In this document: positions 1 to 8,837 of the stretch, piece after piece
How the letters are laid out: each line of letters begins with the position of its first letter
Numbering within the stretch: the first letter of the stretch is position 1
Source of the DNA: Chloroflexota bacterium
Lineage (GTDB): Bacteria > Chloroflexota > Anaerolineae > Aggregatilineales > J027
Length of the DNA stretch: 64,000 bases
NCBI GenBank assembly: GCA_016234595.1
Contig: JACRBG010000002.1
Location: 62,001 to 126,000, forward strand
Reading direction: 5' to 3'
Made by a program: the position numbers and the translations under genes
The notes under the pieces: generated by a model
Seen by the model: only the letters and a program-made list of their open reading frames with translations
What the model was told of the DNA's origin: nothing
The model's database searches: none

Positions 1-16
1 GAGTAAAAAGAAAATA

Positions 17-1195
17 ATGCTCCAAAAGCCGCTATGGTCACTCTACATTCATATCCCGTTTTGCACAACTCGTTGCACTTACTGTGCCTTTAATACGTAC
101 ACGGATAAGCACCTGCTGATTGACGAATATGTGCAAGCTGTTTGCGCCGAGGTTGAGTTATTAAGTCATCTGGATCAACCGATCCATACCATCTACCTCG
201 GTGGCGGGACACCTAGTTTGTTAAAACCTTCTCAATTAGAACAGATCATATCTCATGTTCTAATAAATTTTACTTATAACTCAATTCTCGAAATTACGCA
301 AGAGATTAACCCACGCGATGCCTCTGAAGCATACCTACACGCCCTCCGAAAAAATGTCTCACGCCTCAGTCTAGGGATGCAATCGGTCAATCCTTCCGAA
401 TTACAGATGTTTAGTCGTGATCACGATCATCCACATGTCGTACAGGCTGTAAAATTTGCCCGATTAGCAGGTTTTGACAACATCAACCTCGATCTGATTT
501 ATGGCAATCCGGGCCAAACACTTGCTATGTGGCGCGATTCGGTACAGGCCGCCCTCGATCTCGACCCCGATCATCTCTCGATGTATGCGCTTAGCCTTGA
601 GAACGGAACCGAGCTAAAGCGCCGTGTGACTTATGGCGAACTTCCCATGCCCGACCCTGATCTTGCTGCCGATATGTATGAACTTGCCAGTGAGATGATG
701 GCGGCGGCGGGGTTTGTTCAATATGAAATCAGCAACTGGGCTAAACCGGGTAAATTTTGCCAACATAATATCCAATATTGGAAAAATTTGCCCTATCTTG
801 GGATTGGGGCAGGTGCACATGGCTATGCCAATCAAGTTCGCACGGTCAACGTTATGCGCCCCGAGCTTTACATTGAACGACTTAAAAATCTGCCATCGAA
901 CCCCCTGCCCTTCCCACAAACCCCTGCCACCATGACCGCCGAGCCAATTGACCGCCAAACGGATATGTTCGAAACGATTTTCACGGGCCTGCGCCTGCTT
1001 GATGAGGGGTTATCGTTGAAGGCTTTTGAGCAGCGGTACGGCGAGAAACTAGAGGTGCGTTTTGCTGATGAAATTAAGCGGCTTACCCGCATGGGCCTTT
1101 TGTGGCAAGCTGGGGATGCCCTAAAATTGACTAAATCGGCCCGCCTAATTAGCAACCGTGTCTTTCAAGAATTTGCCGTCGAGGAAGAAGCTTAG
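17..1195 (+). CDS. hemW: Radical SAM heme chaperone HemW (coproporphyrinogen oxidase-like)
   Basis: A 392-residue radical SAM protein. Residues 16-25 carry CTTRCTYCAF, the CxxxCxxCxF cluster motif of the HemN/HemW group, followed by the glycine-rich SAM motif LGGGTPSLL near residue 61. Length and the absence of the longer HemN N-terminal region fit HemW, which binds heme and passes it to heme proteins in the cytoplasm, rather than the true oxygen-independent coproporphyrinogen oxidase. The C-terminal HemN_C-like part (DMFETIFTGLRLLDEGLS) is present, so the protein looks complete. The ATG at 17 follows an A-rich stretch with no clear Shine-Dalgarno. The next gene starts 3 bases after the stop, suggesting co-transcription. 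Oxidase activity cannot be excluded from sequence alone. Confidence 0.9.
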   Translation: MLQKPLWSLYIHIPFCTTRCTYCAFNTYTDKHLLIDEYVQAVCAEVELLSHLDQPIHTIYLGGGTPSLLKPSQLEQIISHVLINFTYNSILEITQEINPRDASEAYLHALRKNVSRLSLGMQSVNPSELQMFSRDHDHPHVVQAVKFARLAGFDNINLDLIYGNPGQTLAMWRDSVQAALDLDPDHLSMYALSLENGTELKRRVTYGELPMPDPDLAADMYELASEMMAAAGFVQYEISNWAKPGKFCQHNIQYWKNLPYLGIGAGAHGYANQVRTVNVMRPELYIERLKNLPSNPLPFPQTPATMTAEPIDRQTDMFETIFTGLRLLDEGLSLKAFEQRYGEKLEVRFADEIKRLTRMGLLWQAGDALKLTKSARLISNRVFQEFAVEEEA

Positions 1196-1198
1196 ACT

Positions 1199-1678
1199 AT
1201 GCGCCGAATTGGGATACTTGCTCTGCTGATCGCCTTGATGTTGAGCGGCTGTGGGGGGGATAAACAAAACGATGATAAGTCGGATGCCACCCCTAGCATA
1301 ACTCCAACTAACCAAGCCCTCTCATCACCAACCCTGACGGATGATCTCCGCCAGCAATTAGAATCCACCTACAGCATTTTGACCGAAGCCCAGACCCAAA
1401 TTGAGGGCGTATGGTCAGATTTACAGGCAGGTCAGGCGGTGGATTGTGCCACCTCATTAAAACCCCAGATTTCGCCCGATGCCCTGACCGGGGACGACAC
1501 CATTTCCTTGATCTTGCAGCAGGCCGCCATCGAAACTCAAACGGCTGTCAACCTGTGGCAGGCCGAGTGCCAGAATCCACGATCTCAACCTCCGCCCGAT
1601 GTGATTGATCGGGGGATTCGGGCCGCCCTTGCCGCCAGTACCGCCCTCGATGCAGCCTCGGCTGCCTTGAGTCAATAA
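1199..1678 (+). CDS. Small secreted lipoprotein, unknown function
   Basis: A 159-residue protein with a lipoprotein signal peptide: basic MRR, a hydrophobic stretch and the lipobox LSGC, so Cys18 is the likely lipidated residue. A short Asp/Ser/Thr/Pro-rich linker follows, then a predicted mostly helical domain rich in Gln and Ala with two further cysteines that could form a disulfide. It begins 3 bases after hemW, with GAGGAAG at the end of hemW as ribosome binding site, so it is probably translated from the same mRNA. I do not recognise the domain. The role is unknown; surface anchoring is inferred from the lipobox. Confidence 0.8.
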   Translation: MRRIGILALLIALMLSGCGGDKQNDDKSDATPSITPTNQALSSPTLTDDLRQQLESTYSILTEAQTQIEGVWSDLQAGQAVDCATSLKPQISPDALTGDDTISLILQQAAIETQTAVNLWQAECQNPRSQPPPDVIDRGIRAALAASTALDAASAALSQ

Positions 1679-1747
1679 TTTGGTGAATTTCCCATACCAA
1701 TGCTATAGTGCCCTGCGTATTTTGCCGTATCGCCATAGGAAACATGT

Positions 1748-2617
1748 ATGACTGACGAGAATCGTTCCAGCCTTGCCCGTTCGTCCAATTCGCTGCAACA
1801 ACTGGCGGCTTATGTGCATGATGTCGCCGTCGAAGCCGCTGCCCGCACGATGGGCAATCTGCGGGTGGATGCCATTCGCAACGAAGCCACTGTCACTGAA
1901 CGCTTTTTGGCCTATATGGAAATGGGCCTTGACCGTAAAGTTGTGGATGCCGATGAACCCCTACGTGTCTCGGCCATCGCCTTTACGGATCGCGGTACAG
2001 CCGAAGAAACCTTTGAGCGTGAAACTGGGGCGGACATGGCCTGTTTTATCCGCTATGACCTGCCGGGGCTACGCTGGGCCAAGGGGTTTTTGGGTCAGAG
2101 CAAGATGGGCAAGGTTTACAGCGTGGATGACGATGGGCGAGCCCACATGGGCCTGACGAGCGAGGACGATTATGACCAGATGATTGTGGATTGCACGGCG
2201 ATGCGGCGGGTGACCGAAGAAAGTTATGTATTTTTCTTTTCACCGGAAGCCGTGACCGTTGAGAAGGCCAGTGCCTTGCTGGGAGATCGTGGTGAGATGT
2301 ACCCCAATAAGCCGTGGCAGGACATCCATATGTTTCGGGAGGATGGGGGGGTCAATATTGCGCGGTTTTATGGGGCGTTTGCGGGATGTCAATTGGGGGG
2401 GACGTTGCTGGAAAAGCCAGCGGTGGGCTTTAACTCCGTGCTGGATTTGATTAATGCGCGGGGGATTGCGGTCATTTTGCTTTTGATGGTGGGGACGACT
2501 AGCCCGATGCCGTCTTTACAGCGCGATTCGGCAGAACTCAAAGCCTTGCCATTTGAAGTGCCGGAAACGTATTGGTACTGGCCGCAATTAATGGCGACGT
2601 TGATGAAGGGGCGATGA
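1748..2617 (+). CDS. Hypothetical protein, possible nuclease-like fold
   Basis: A 289-residue soluble protein with no signal peptide or membrane segment. The N-terminal third is helical. Around residues 65-120 there is an arrangement TERFLAYME, then ETGADMACFIRYD, then KGFLGQSKMGK. This spacing of Glu, Asp and Q-x-K recalls PD-(D/E)XK nuclease-like folds, in which such residues form the metal site. This is a weak pattern match, not a recognised family. The C-terminal half (residues 150-289) is Trp/Tyr-rich and unassigned. It starts 69 bases after the lipoprotein gene and is followed at 18 bases by another unknown gene. Codon use looks like its neighbours. Confidence 0.7.
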   Translation: MTDENRSSLARSSNSLQQLAAYVHDVAVEAAARTMGNLRVDAIRNEATVTERFLAYMEMGLDRKVVDADEPLRVSAIAFTDRGTAEETFERETGADMACFIRYDLPGLRWAKGFLGQSKMGKVYSVDDDGRAHMGLTSEDDYDQMIVDCTAMRRVTEESYVFFFSPEAVTVEKASALLGDRGEMYPNKPWQDIHMFREDGGVNIARFYGAFAGCQLGGTLLEKPAVGFNSVLDLINARGIAVILLLMVGTTSPMPSLQRDSAELKALPFEVPETYWYWPQLMATLMKGR

Positions 2618-2635
2618 GTTTTTGGGAGAGTTTCT

Positions 2636-2953
2636 ATGTTTAGAAAACCATCTAAATTGCGAATAGGCATTTTCATGGCACTTTTTGGAATTCTATCAGT
2701 TTGCTTTGTCGGAGTTCTTTTCTTTACTCAAGATGATGAAGATATTTCGCAATACGCCACGATTTTAGATGACACTAATCCCTATGTTTCAACTTATATA
2801 GTGCAGACCAGCACAGCATTGGCCCTGATTGATAGAATCCTAACTTTGGTTGCCAAGACCCCGACAATGGAAGATGCCACAGCCCAAATTGATCACATTC
2901 GTGCTGTGATAGCTGGAACCCAAACAGCAGAAGCTACGCCCGATAAGAACTAG
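2636..2953 (+). CDS. Hypothetical single-pass membrane protein
   Basis: A 105-residue protein with a basic N-terminus (MFRKPSKLRIG) followed by one hydrophobic segment at about residues 10-31, then an acidic stretch (DDEDIS) and a Thr/Ala-rich extracytoplasmic part. The topology suggests an N-terminal membrane anchor with about 70 residues outside. No family is recognised. It sits 18 bases after the preceding unknown gene and 24 bases before the next, so the three may form an operon. The start ATG lies 9 bases after GGGAGAG, a plausible ribosome binding site. Confidence 0.6.
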   Translation: MFRKPSKLRIGIFMALFGILSVCFVGVLFFTQDDEDISQYATILDDTNPYVSTYIVQTSTALALIDRILTLVAKTPTMEDATAQIDHIRAVIAGTQTAEATPDKN

Positions 2954-2977
2954 ATTACTCGATGGGTGGCGACATTT

Positions 2978-3631
2978 ATGAACGATCAAGAACACCTCGC
3001 CGATATTCACACACGGGCTTTAGTCGAAAAAATAACACCTGATGAGTTAGAGTGGGTGGCCTCAGAACTGCAAAAATACCCCTGTGATCTTAGTTGTGTC
3101 CAAATGCTGATGATTTTGGCACGGCAGGAAGCAAAACAATATCGCAGCTTGGTTGAGAGGTTTCTTGAATATCAGGGGGAATGGTTTTGTGTTGCCGAGG
3201 CCCTTGGAACACTATGCCGTTGGTGGAAAGACACCCATTTGTATGTTGATTATCTTTTGAGATATATGGGTCCTATTGAAGCTGAAAATTATAGCCTTGT
3301 GGATGTCTCGCACGTTCGAATGGTAGCGATTCATCTGGCGGGGGAATATTTACGCTTTCACAAAGAGCCGAGGTTACTTAGTAGGCTCATTGAACTCTAT
3401 GAAAATCCCGATTTGCCCGAATTGAGTTTCATTAAAGACCCCAATGAACGTGCTTGGGAAATCCAATTTGAGCGCGGGTCGGTGAGAGGGGATGCTTATT
3501 TTGCATTGGCTGATGCAATGGGCCAAGATTATCGGACATTGCCTAGAATAGAAGATGAGGCTGATTTAGCCAAAAAAGCCGATCCTCAAGTCATCATTAG
3601 GGCTAAAGAACGGCTTGAGACTCAATTATGA
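2978..3631 (+). CDS. Hypothetical helical-repeat-like protein
   Basis: A 217-residue soluble, strongly helical protein (ATG at 2978; an in-frame GTG at 2966 would add four residues). Evenly spaced amphipathic helices with motifs such as ALGTLCRWWKD and AGEYLRFHKEPRLLSRLIELYENP resemble HEAT-like armadillo stacking, and such immunity-type or scaffold proteins often occur alone. No catalytic motif is visible. It follows two other unknown genes on the same strand with short spacing. The assignment to helical repeats is inference from helix pattern only. Confidence 0.65.
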   Translation: MNDQEHLADIHTRALVEKITPDELEWVASELQKYPCDLSCVQMLMILARQEAKQYRSLVERFLEYQGEWFCVAEALGTLCRWWKDTHLYVDYLLRYMGPIEAENYSLVDVSHVRMVAIHLAGEYLRFHKEPRLLSRLIELYENPDLPELSFIKDPNERAWEIQFERGSVRGDAYFALADAMGQDYRTLPRIEDEADLAKKADPQVIIRAKERLETQL

Positions 3632-3707
3632 TTCTAATGATGGCAACGGTGATGAAGAGGGATAAATATATTCTGGAAATTGAGAGATTATTTTTTTACC
3701 AAATTTT

Positions 3708-4268
3708 CTAATCAGGCCAATCGCTTCTTAAAGGTGCTTGGCGACACGCATCAATACTCATGCTCGCATGAAAATCGAAAGCGCCTTGAATAGTCATAGG
3801 TTGCCCGTCATCTGTTTCAAATGTGGCTTCAAATTGACCTTTCAAATGCTGCGTTGAGTTGTTTGGAAGGTCGTTGATGATAATTTCCCCAGATACAAGA
3901 TGTTCAACTGAAGCCCCATATTCTTGCCCATCTTTTGTAGTGACGGCGGCGCTGATAAGATACGCCTCGCCCCATACCGGGGTCTTCGAGAAAGCATAAG
4001 TTCCAATCTTTACATCAGAGGCCAGACGAATTGTCACTGAATTTGTATCACCGCCAGGGGTAGTTAGGTTAATTATCGGGTATACAGTGGAGACACCTGT
4101 TCTGGAACAGTCGAATTCTCCCTTGCCACGAAAATTCCCGGTAGCTATGCCACTATAGGACACCTTGAAATCGTTAAACCAATAGAGATGGTATGCCAAG
4201 AAGATGCCTAGTCCGCAAATCAACACTGTTATGATGGGGATGCTCAGGTAGACTCGTGAAGTTTTCAT
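3708..4268 (-). CDS. Hypothetical secreted or membrane-anchored protein
   Basis: A 186-residue protein beginning at ATG 4268 (a GTG at 4274 is an alternative). Residues 8-29 form one hydrophobic segment (YLSIPIITVLICGLGIFLAY), acting as signal anchor. The remainder is beta-rich with two cysteines, about Cys54 and one near the C-terminus (DACRQAP), that could pair outside the cell. There is no lipobox. No family is recognised. It is transcribed opposite to the preceding gene 3' end and is followed upstream by a 144-base gap before the lipoprotein gene on the same strand. Confidence 0.65.
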   Translation of the reverse strand: MKTSRVYLSIPIITVLICGLGIFLAYHLYWFNDFKVSYSGIATGNFRGKGEFDCSRTGVSTVYPIINLTTPGGDTNSVTIRLASDVKIGTYAFSKTPVWGEAYLISAAVTTKDGQEYGASVEHLVSGEIIINDLPNNSTQHLKGQFEATFETDDGQPMTIQGAFDFHASMSIDACRQAPLRSDWPD

Positions 4269-4412
4269 ACGCACAATTACAAGAACTTATGTTCTATAAA
4301 CCGTACTTATATGCGCCGAATTTGAATCCGTTACCACGGTAACGGATTTATACTGTCGCATCATATAATCGAAAATCATAGAACGCATATTCTATACTTC
4401 GCACTTGGTGGC

Positions 4413-5252
4413 TTATGGTGTTTGTGTACTTGCTGTTGGCCCTATCGGTTGTAGAGGTGCTAAGGTGACAGGCGCTAAGACCTGTGTCGGCGAGGTCTGC
4501 GGCGCTTCGGTGGGAGTAGAGGTCGCGGTTGGGGTATCGCTCGGTGCTGGCGAGGGGGTGGCAGTATTGGGCTTGTTTTCAAAGGAGGCCGATTTGATAG
4601 TCAGGGTATCAAAATGCACCTCAACCTGTTGATCTTGTGCCCCACCTGCCAATAACCCCACACCTCCCACACGGTCAAAGGATTTATCGGTACGGTCAGC
4701 CACAAATTCGCCGTTCACATACAAGGCCAGATAATCCTCCACACAGTAGGCTTGGATGGTGTTGGGCTTGCCACCCTTCTCAATCGCCTTTGATTCTTTC
4801 CATGTCTCCAAAAAATCTAAGCCACGCTGACCATCGGCCTTCGCAATGGCCCAAAAGCCATCGGCACTAATCAGGAAGGCATAGCCAGAATCGGTATCAT
4901 CCACGCGACACATCACGCCAAACCAATTGTCTTTTTCACCCCCGCTGCTGGTCGCCTGTACCTCAATCACGACATTTTTTAATGGGGCTAAGTCATTTTT
5001 GCCCCAAAGATAGCTAGCGCCATTGGGGTTGCTGGTGCGAATCACGTACTGCCCATCCTCAATCGCAAGGCTGGCATCGTCTTCAAAGGTGCCCGTTTCA
5101 AATTCGGCGGGGTCATCAAAATTGATGGTCAGGGCAGCGTTGGAATCAATTGTAAAATCACGGGTGTCGTGTTTGGCATCTTCTTGGCCGCCACAGGCTA
5201 CTAGAATGAGCGACCCGAATAATAACCAGATGATAGAGCGTTGCATCAGCAT
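4413..5252 (-). CDS. Lipoprotein with LamG/DUF1080-like beta-sandwich domain
   Basis: A 279-residue protein with signal peptide and lipobox LVAC (Cys20). Residues about 40-225 look like a concanavalin-type sandwich as in DUF1080/3-keto-disaccharide hydrolase-like or laminin-G-like domains: alternating strands with motifs such as FGVMCRVDDTDSGYAFLIS and LYVNGEFVADRTD. The last 55 residues are a Thr/Pro/Ala-rich low-complexity tail. Such domains often bind sugars on the surface. No catalytic residues can be assigned. It lies 19 bases downstream of the fumarylacetoacetase-family gene on the same strand, and the context says little about its substrate. Confidence 0.75.
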   Translation of the reverse strand: MLMQRSIIWLLFGSLILVACGGQEDAKHDTRDFTIDSNAALTINFDDPAEFETGTFEDDASLAIEDGQYVIRTSNPNGASYLWGKNDLAPLKNVVIEVQATSSGGEKDNWFGVMCRVDDTDSGYAFLISADGFWAIAKADGQRGLDFLETWKESKAIEKGGKPNTIQAYCVEDYLALYVNGEFVADRTDKSFDRVGGVGLLAGGAQDQQVEVHFDTLTIKSASFENKPNTATPSPAPSDTPTATSTPTEAPQTSPTQVLAPVTLAPLQPIGPTASTQTP

Positions 5253-5271
5253 TTTTTACCAGTTTCGTGTG

Positions 5272-6030
5272 TTATTCAATTGGACGTGATGGCCCGACAG
5301 TGTTACGTAAGATACCGAGGTGCTCAATTTCCAATTCGACGACATCGCCCGGTTGCAACCAGCGCCCCAAAGCACTTTTTTCGCCGCCGAGTTCCAACAA
5401 ACACCCCGTACCAACGGTGCCACTGCCGATGACATCACCGGGGTAGAGCATCACATCGGCTGAGGCCCGTTCGATTAATTGAGCGAATGGGAAGTAAATA
5501 TCTTTCGTGTTGCCTCGCGACAATTCCTGACCGTTGACCCGCGCCGTCATGGTCAAATCATACCGCAAGTCCGCACCTGTGCCGATGGTGCGATCAGCCA
5601 GTTCATCGGGGGTGAGGATGAATGGGCCAAGCGAGGTGGCAAAATCTTTGCCTTTGGCGGGGCCAAGCCCGACACGCATTTCTTTCATCTGGATATCACG
5701 GGCGCTCCAATCATTCATGATGGTGAAGCCTGCGATATGGCGTAGCGCGTTTTCAGCCCGAATATTGATACCCCCCTCCCCAATGATGAACGCAATTTCT
5801 AACTCATAGTCGAGGCGTTGGGTGTAGTGTGGCATGGGGATGGTGTCGCCATCATGAAAAATGGCTTGGTGATTGGAGAAATAGAATACGGGGATTTCAT
5901 ACCATTCGGGAATCATGTCGAGGCCACGATTGGCACGGGCGGTTTTGACATGCTGCTCGAAGGCGTAAAAATCGCGCAGGGAGTTAATTTTAGCAGGGAT
6001 GGGAAGTCTCATAATTTTAGTGCTTGCCAT
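5272..6030 (-). CDS. Fumarylacetoacetate hydrolase family protein
   Basis: A 252-residue FAH-family hydrolase (start ATG 6030; ATG 6012 would give the shorter start MRLPIP). It shows the family core: a metal-binding acidic stretch LDYELEIAFIIGEG, then MNDWSARDIQ, GPAKGKDF and a C-terminal GDVIGSGTVGTG. The family hydrolyses C-C bonds in compounds such as fumarylacetoacetate or acts on 2-oxo acid dienes. Context points to tyrosine breakdown: HPPD lies two genes upstream on the same strand. The start overlaps the end of the SDR gene by 14 bases, a sign of translational coupling. The exact substrate (fumarylacetoacetate or another acylpyruvate) is inferred from neighbours only. Confidence 0.85.
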   Translation of the reverse strand: MASTKIMRLPIPAKINSLRDFYAFEQHVKTARANRGLDMIPEWYEIPVFYFSNHQAIFHDGDTIPMPHYTQRLDYELEIAFIIGEGGINIRAENALRHIAGFTIMNDWSARDIQMKEMRVGLGPAKGKDFATSLGPFILTPDELADRTIGTGADLRYDLTMTARVNGQELSRGNTKDIYFPFAQLIERASADVMLYPGDVIGSGTVGTGCLLELGGEKSALGRWLQPGDVVELEIEHLGILRNTVGPSRPIE

Positions 6031-6811
6031 ATTTCTCGTGGACAAAATCGGCCCATGTGATTTTGCCATAACGATTATTGGGCACAAGGTTTAAGCCTTG
6101 CTGGAAGCCATTCACCGCTACTGGGCCAAAAAACACCTGCGGGCCATCCACCAAAACGGAATTCATAATCCCCCGGGCGGCTAGATAGGTACGGGTGATT
6201 TCCTCGACACGCAAAATCTCTGGCCCACCCAAATCCGGTAGGCGTCCAGTCGGGGCTTGGGTCAGCAAGGGCAGCATATAGGCCGCAACATCACGGGTAT
6301 CAATCAACTGAAATTGGGCGTCATGGGCAACGGGCAAAACATAACCATCAGGCGTGGTTTTCATCAATGACAGAGCAAAATCGAGCAGCGAGTGAAATTG
6401 AGTGACCCGCAGGATGGAATAGGCCACGCCGCTGTTGATGACGGCAGCCTCGGCGCTAACTTTGTACTTATAAAATTCGGAGTCAATGAGGTCAATCCCC
6501 GCAATGGAAATATGGAAGAAATGTTGGACACCAGCCTTTACCGATGCTTCTGCCAAGCGCTTGACACCCAATACATCCGTTTCATAGGCGTTGCGGGCGT
6601 CGCCTACACAATTGGCGACGATGCTGATCCCATTGAGGGCTTCGGCAAGGCCATCTCCACTCAAGACATCCCCTTGGGCCCATTCGGCATCAATAGTAGT
6701 GGGGGACGATTTGCGGCTGAAAAGGCGGATATGATGGTGGGTGGTACGAAGTTGATTCACAAGGGCACTGCCTAATGCTCCGGTGCCACCAGTGACGAGA
6801 ATGCGTGCCAT
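6017..6811 (-). CDS. Atypical short-chain dehydrogenase (NAD(P)-binding, NmrA-like)
   Basis: A 264-residue Rossmann-fold protein. The N-terminal TGGTGALGSALV (residues 7-18) is the atypical SDR nucleotide-binding loop, followed by an acidic or basic strand 2 region (RLFSRKSS) suggesting NADP preference. The usual catalytic YxxxK is seen as YKYKVSAE near residue 115. The C-terminal domain contains DTRDVAAYM typical of NmrA-like and epimerase-like members. It lies between HPPD and the FAH-family gene, overlapping the latter, so it is probably in the same operon. It could reduce or sense a pathway intermediate, but its substrate cannot be told from sequence. Confidence 0.8.
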   Translation of the reverse strand: MARILVTGGTGALGSALVNQLRTTHHHIRLFSRKSSPTTIDAEWAQGDVLSGDGLAEALNGISIVANCVGDARNAYETDVLGVKRLAEASVKAGVQHFFHISIAGIDLIDSEFYKYKVSAEAAVINSGVAYSILRVTQFHSLLDFALSLMKTTPDGYVLPVAHDAQFQLIDTRDVAAYMLPLLTQAPTGRLPDLGGPEILRVEEITRTYLAARGIMNSVLVDGPQVFFGPVAVNGFQQGLNLVPNNRYGKITWADFVHEKYGKH

Positions 6812-6866
6812 ATTGATTTTTCCTGATAAAAAAGGGCGACTGTATCATCGCCCTGAATATACCAGA

Positions 6867-8018
6867 TTACAGAGTGCCACGCAGGGCTTGTTCGCGTTCG
6901 ATACTTTCAAACAGGGCCTTGAAATTGCCGAGGCCAAAACCACGACTCCCCCGCCGCTGGATAATCTCAAAAAACAGCGTGGGGCGATCCCCAATTGGAC
7001 GGGTGAAAATTTGCAGCAAATAGCCTTCGTCATCGGCATCTACCAAAATGCCTAACTTGCGGATTTCTTCGAGGTCTTCTTTAACTTTGACGTTTTTCTC
7101 TTTTAGGCGCTCGATGATGACCTCGTCATAATAAGCATTGGGGGGCGGGGTCAAAAATTCAACACCCCGACGGCGTAGTTCGGTCACGGTGCGGATGACA
7201 TCATCGGTAATCAAAGCGATGTGCTGGACACCCGGCCCATGATAAAAGTCGAGATATTCTTCGATTTGCGATTTTTTCTTGCCCTGCGCAGGTTCATTGA
7301 TAGGGAATTTGACCCGGCCATTTTCCATAACTTTGGACATCAGGGCACTATATTCGGTGCTGATGGCTTGGTCATCAAAGTGAATGAGTTGGCGGAAGCC
7401 CATGACTTGATGATAGAAGTTGACCCAGTAATTCATTTTGCCGAGTTCGACATTGCCGACCATATGGTCAATTGCGGCCAGCCCCACCGCATTTTTGGAC
7501 TCATCGGCATTGGGAATGGCGCGGAACCCCGGCATAAACACGCCCTTGTAGCTTTTGCGCTCCACAAAACGATGTACTGTGTCGCCATAAATTTGAATGG
7601 CACTGGTTCGTAGCACGCCGTTTTCATCTTCGGTTTCGATCGCTTCGTGCAGGCCTGTTGCGCCGCGTGTCGTGGTGGCTTCATAGGCTCCAGCAGCGTC
7701 AGGCACTTCCAACGCAATGACCTTGACACCATCGCCGTGCATCATGTGATGGGCACTCAGTTCGGTATTAGGGTGATATGAGCCAGTCAGCACCAAGCGG
7801 ATTTTGCCTTGCTGCATGACATAGGAGGTAGTTTTGCGATTGCCTGTTTCTAGACCGGAATAGGCGACGGGGGTAAACCCAAAAGCATGTTGATAATAAT
7901 AAGCAGCCTGTTTCGCATTACCCACCCACAATTCAGCATGATCCATACCTTTGAGGGTTAGGAAATCGGCTTCTTCGGTCATGGGACGACTTTGAGGCGG
8001 GGCTTCTTTGATCGCCAT
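6867..8018 (-). CDS. hpd: 4-hydroxyphenylpyruvate dioxygenase
   Basis: A 383-residue enzyme of two vicinal-oxygen-chelate domains. The three iron ligands are visible as His185 (AIDHMVGN), His266 (GVQHIAL) and Glu351 (LFFEIIQR). The C-terminal GFGLGNFKALFESIE motif of HPPD is intact. It converts 4-hydroxyphenylpyruvate and O2 to homogentisate and CO2 in tyrosine catabolism, or in supply of homogentisate for tocopherol-type quinones. It is preceded by GAAGGAG just upstream of ATG 8018 and a good promoter at 8076-8103. The SDR and FAH-family genes follow on the same strand. Homogentisate dioxygenase and maleylacetoacetate isomerase are not in this window. Confidence 0.93.
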   Translation of the reverse strand: MAIKEAPPQSRPMTEEADFLTLKGMDHAELWVGNAKQAAYYYQHAFGFTPVAYSGLETGNRKTTSYVMQQGKIRLVLTGSYHPNTELSAHHMMHGDGVKVIALEVPDAAGAYEATTTRGATGLHEAIETEDENGVLRTSAIQIYGDTVHRFVERKSYKGVFMPGFRAIPNADESKNAVGLAAIDHMVGNVELGKMNYWVNFYHQVMGFRQLIHFDDQAISTEYSALMSKVMENGRVKFPINEPAQGKKKSQIEEYLDFYHGPGVQHIALITDDVIRTVTELRRRGVEFLTPPPNAYYDEVIIERLKEKNVKVKEDLEEIRKLGILVDADDEGYLLQIFTRPIGDRPTLFFEIIQRRGSRGFGLGNFKALFESIEREQALRGTL

Positions 8019-8075
8019 TTTTGCTCCTTCACCAGCGTTGATGTTCTTTAATTGTGAGACTCAATTGGTGATTCT

Positions 8076-8103
8076 ATTGTAAGCTAAAATGTCGTTTCAT
8101 CAA
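8076..8103 (-). promoter_or_regulatory. Predicted sigma-70-type promoter for the HPPD operon
   Basis: On the minus strand, TTGATG (8103-8098) and TACAAT (8081-8076) are separated by 16 bases. They lie about 58 bases upstream of the HPPD start codon, and GAAGGAG precedes that start. The stretch between the HPPD start and the neighbouring gene end at 8158 holds nothing else that I recognise. Confidence 0.55.
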
Positions 8104-8157
8104 AAAATAAAAAGTCATCGAGGGGATGGCTTTAAATTTAGCGAAATCGCAGTGCGG

Positions 8158-8832
8158 CTAGCCTTCTTTTTCGTTTTTATTTTCCTTGGAGTCTTTGATG
8201 AGTTGATAAATCAACACCAAAATAGCGACCACCCAGCCAGCAACAAGGGGTATCAAATGATTATAGTCGTTGCGTTCGGCAGGAGGTGTAGCAGCAGGAT
8301 CGGAGGGGGCGACGGTTGGCTCTGGCGTTGGTTGCGGGGCAACTGGGCGAGGTGTTTCAATGGGAGGTGCGGATTGATCCCATCCTTCAAAATTTTCATC
8401 AATGATGCTGGCGACTTCGGGGGGAAGGGTCACTTCAGCGGGGTTTAGTGAAATAAAAGAGGCGGGTTCATTTTCTAAGGGCGGGATGCCTTCACCGTAA
8501 ACACCATAAAACAATGATTCGGAGGATTCAAAGGCGGTTGCTACTAATGCTTGGAGGTCGTCACTAAGGGGCAGGCTTGCACCAGCCAGTTGGGTGGGGC
8601 GTGGCATATCCAATTCCAGCGGGGGCAGGGCTTCTTGTTTGGCTTCAGCATGGGGAGTATGCGCAACGGACACGGTCGCTAATAAATCTTGCTCCTCAGC
8701 CTTCGTCAACTTAAGCATGGCGGGGTCGTCGGGTGACTCTGGGGAGGCGATGGGCTCGACGGATTCATCCCCCAATAAAATTTTCTTGCCTAAACCGCGC
8801 ATTGAAGCTCGTTGGAAGTCGTTTTCCGCCAT
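8158..8832 (-). CDS. Tail-anchored membrane protein next to ParA, unknown function
   Basis: A 224-residue protein with a soluble, acidic and Pro-rich N-terminal 180 residues, followed by one hydrophobic segment near the C-terminus (HLIPLVAGWVVAILVLIYQL) and a charged tail (KDSKENKNEKEG). This places the bulk in the cytoplasm if the tail anchors it. A short basic motif RGLGKKIL occurs near the N-terminus. The gene starts 5 bases after the ParA stop on the same strand, so the two are surely co-expressed. A role as membrane partner of ParA is inference from this arrangement. No domain family is recognised. Confidence 0.7.
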   Translation of the reverse strand: MAENDFQRASMRGLGKKILLGDESVEPIASPESPDDPAMLKLTKAEEQDLLATVSVAHTPHAEAKQEALPPLELDMPRPTQLAGASLPLSDDLQALVATAFESSESLFYGVYGEGIPPLENEPASFISLNPAEVTLPPEVASIIDENFEGWDQSAPPIETPRPVAPQPTPEPTVAPSDPAATPPAERNDYNHLIPLVAGWVVAILVLIYQLIKDSKENKNEKEG

Positions 8833-8837
8833 GTTGG

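Noticed and set aside
4413-4580. Tandem repeat region in the lipoprotein tail
   Set aside because: It is a Thr/Pro-rich low-complexity linker, without a regular repeat unit, as in many surface lipoproteins here.
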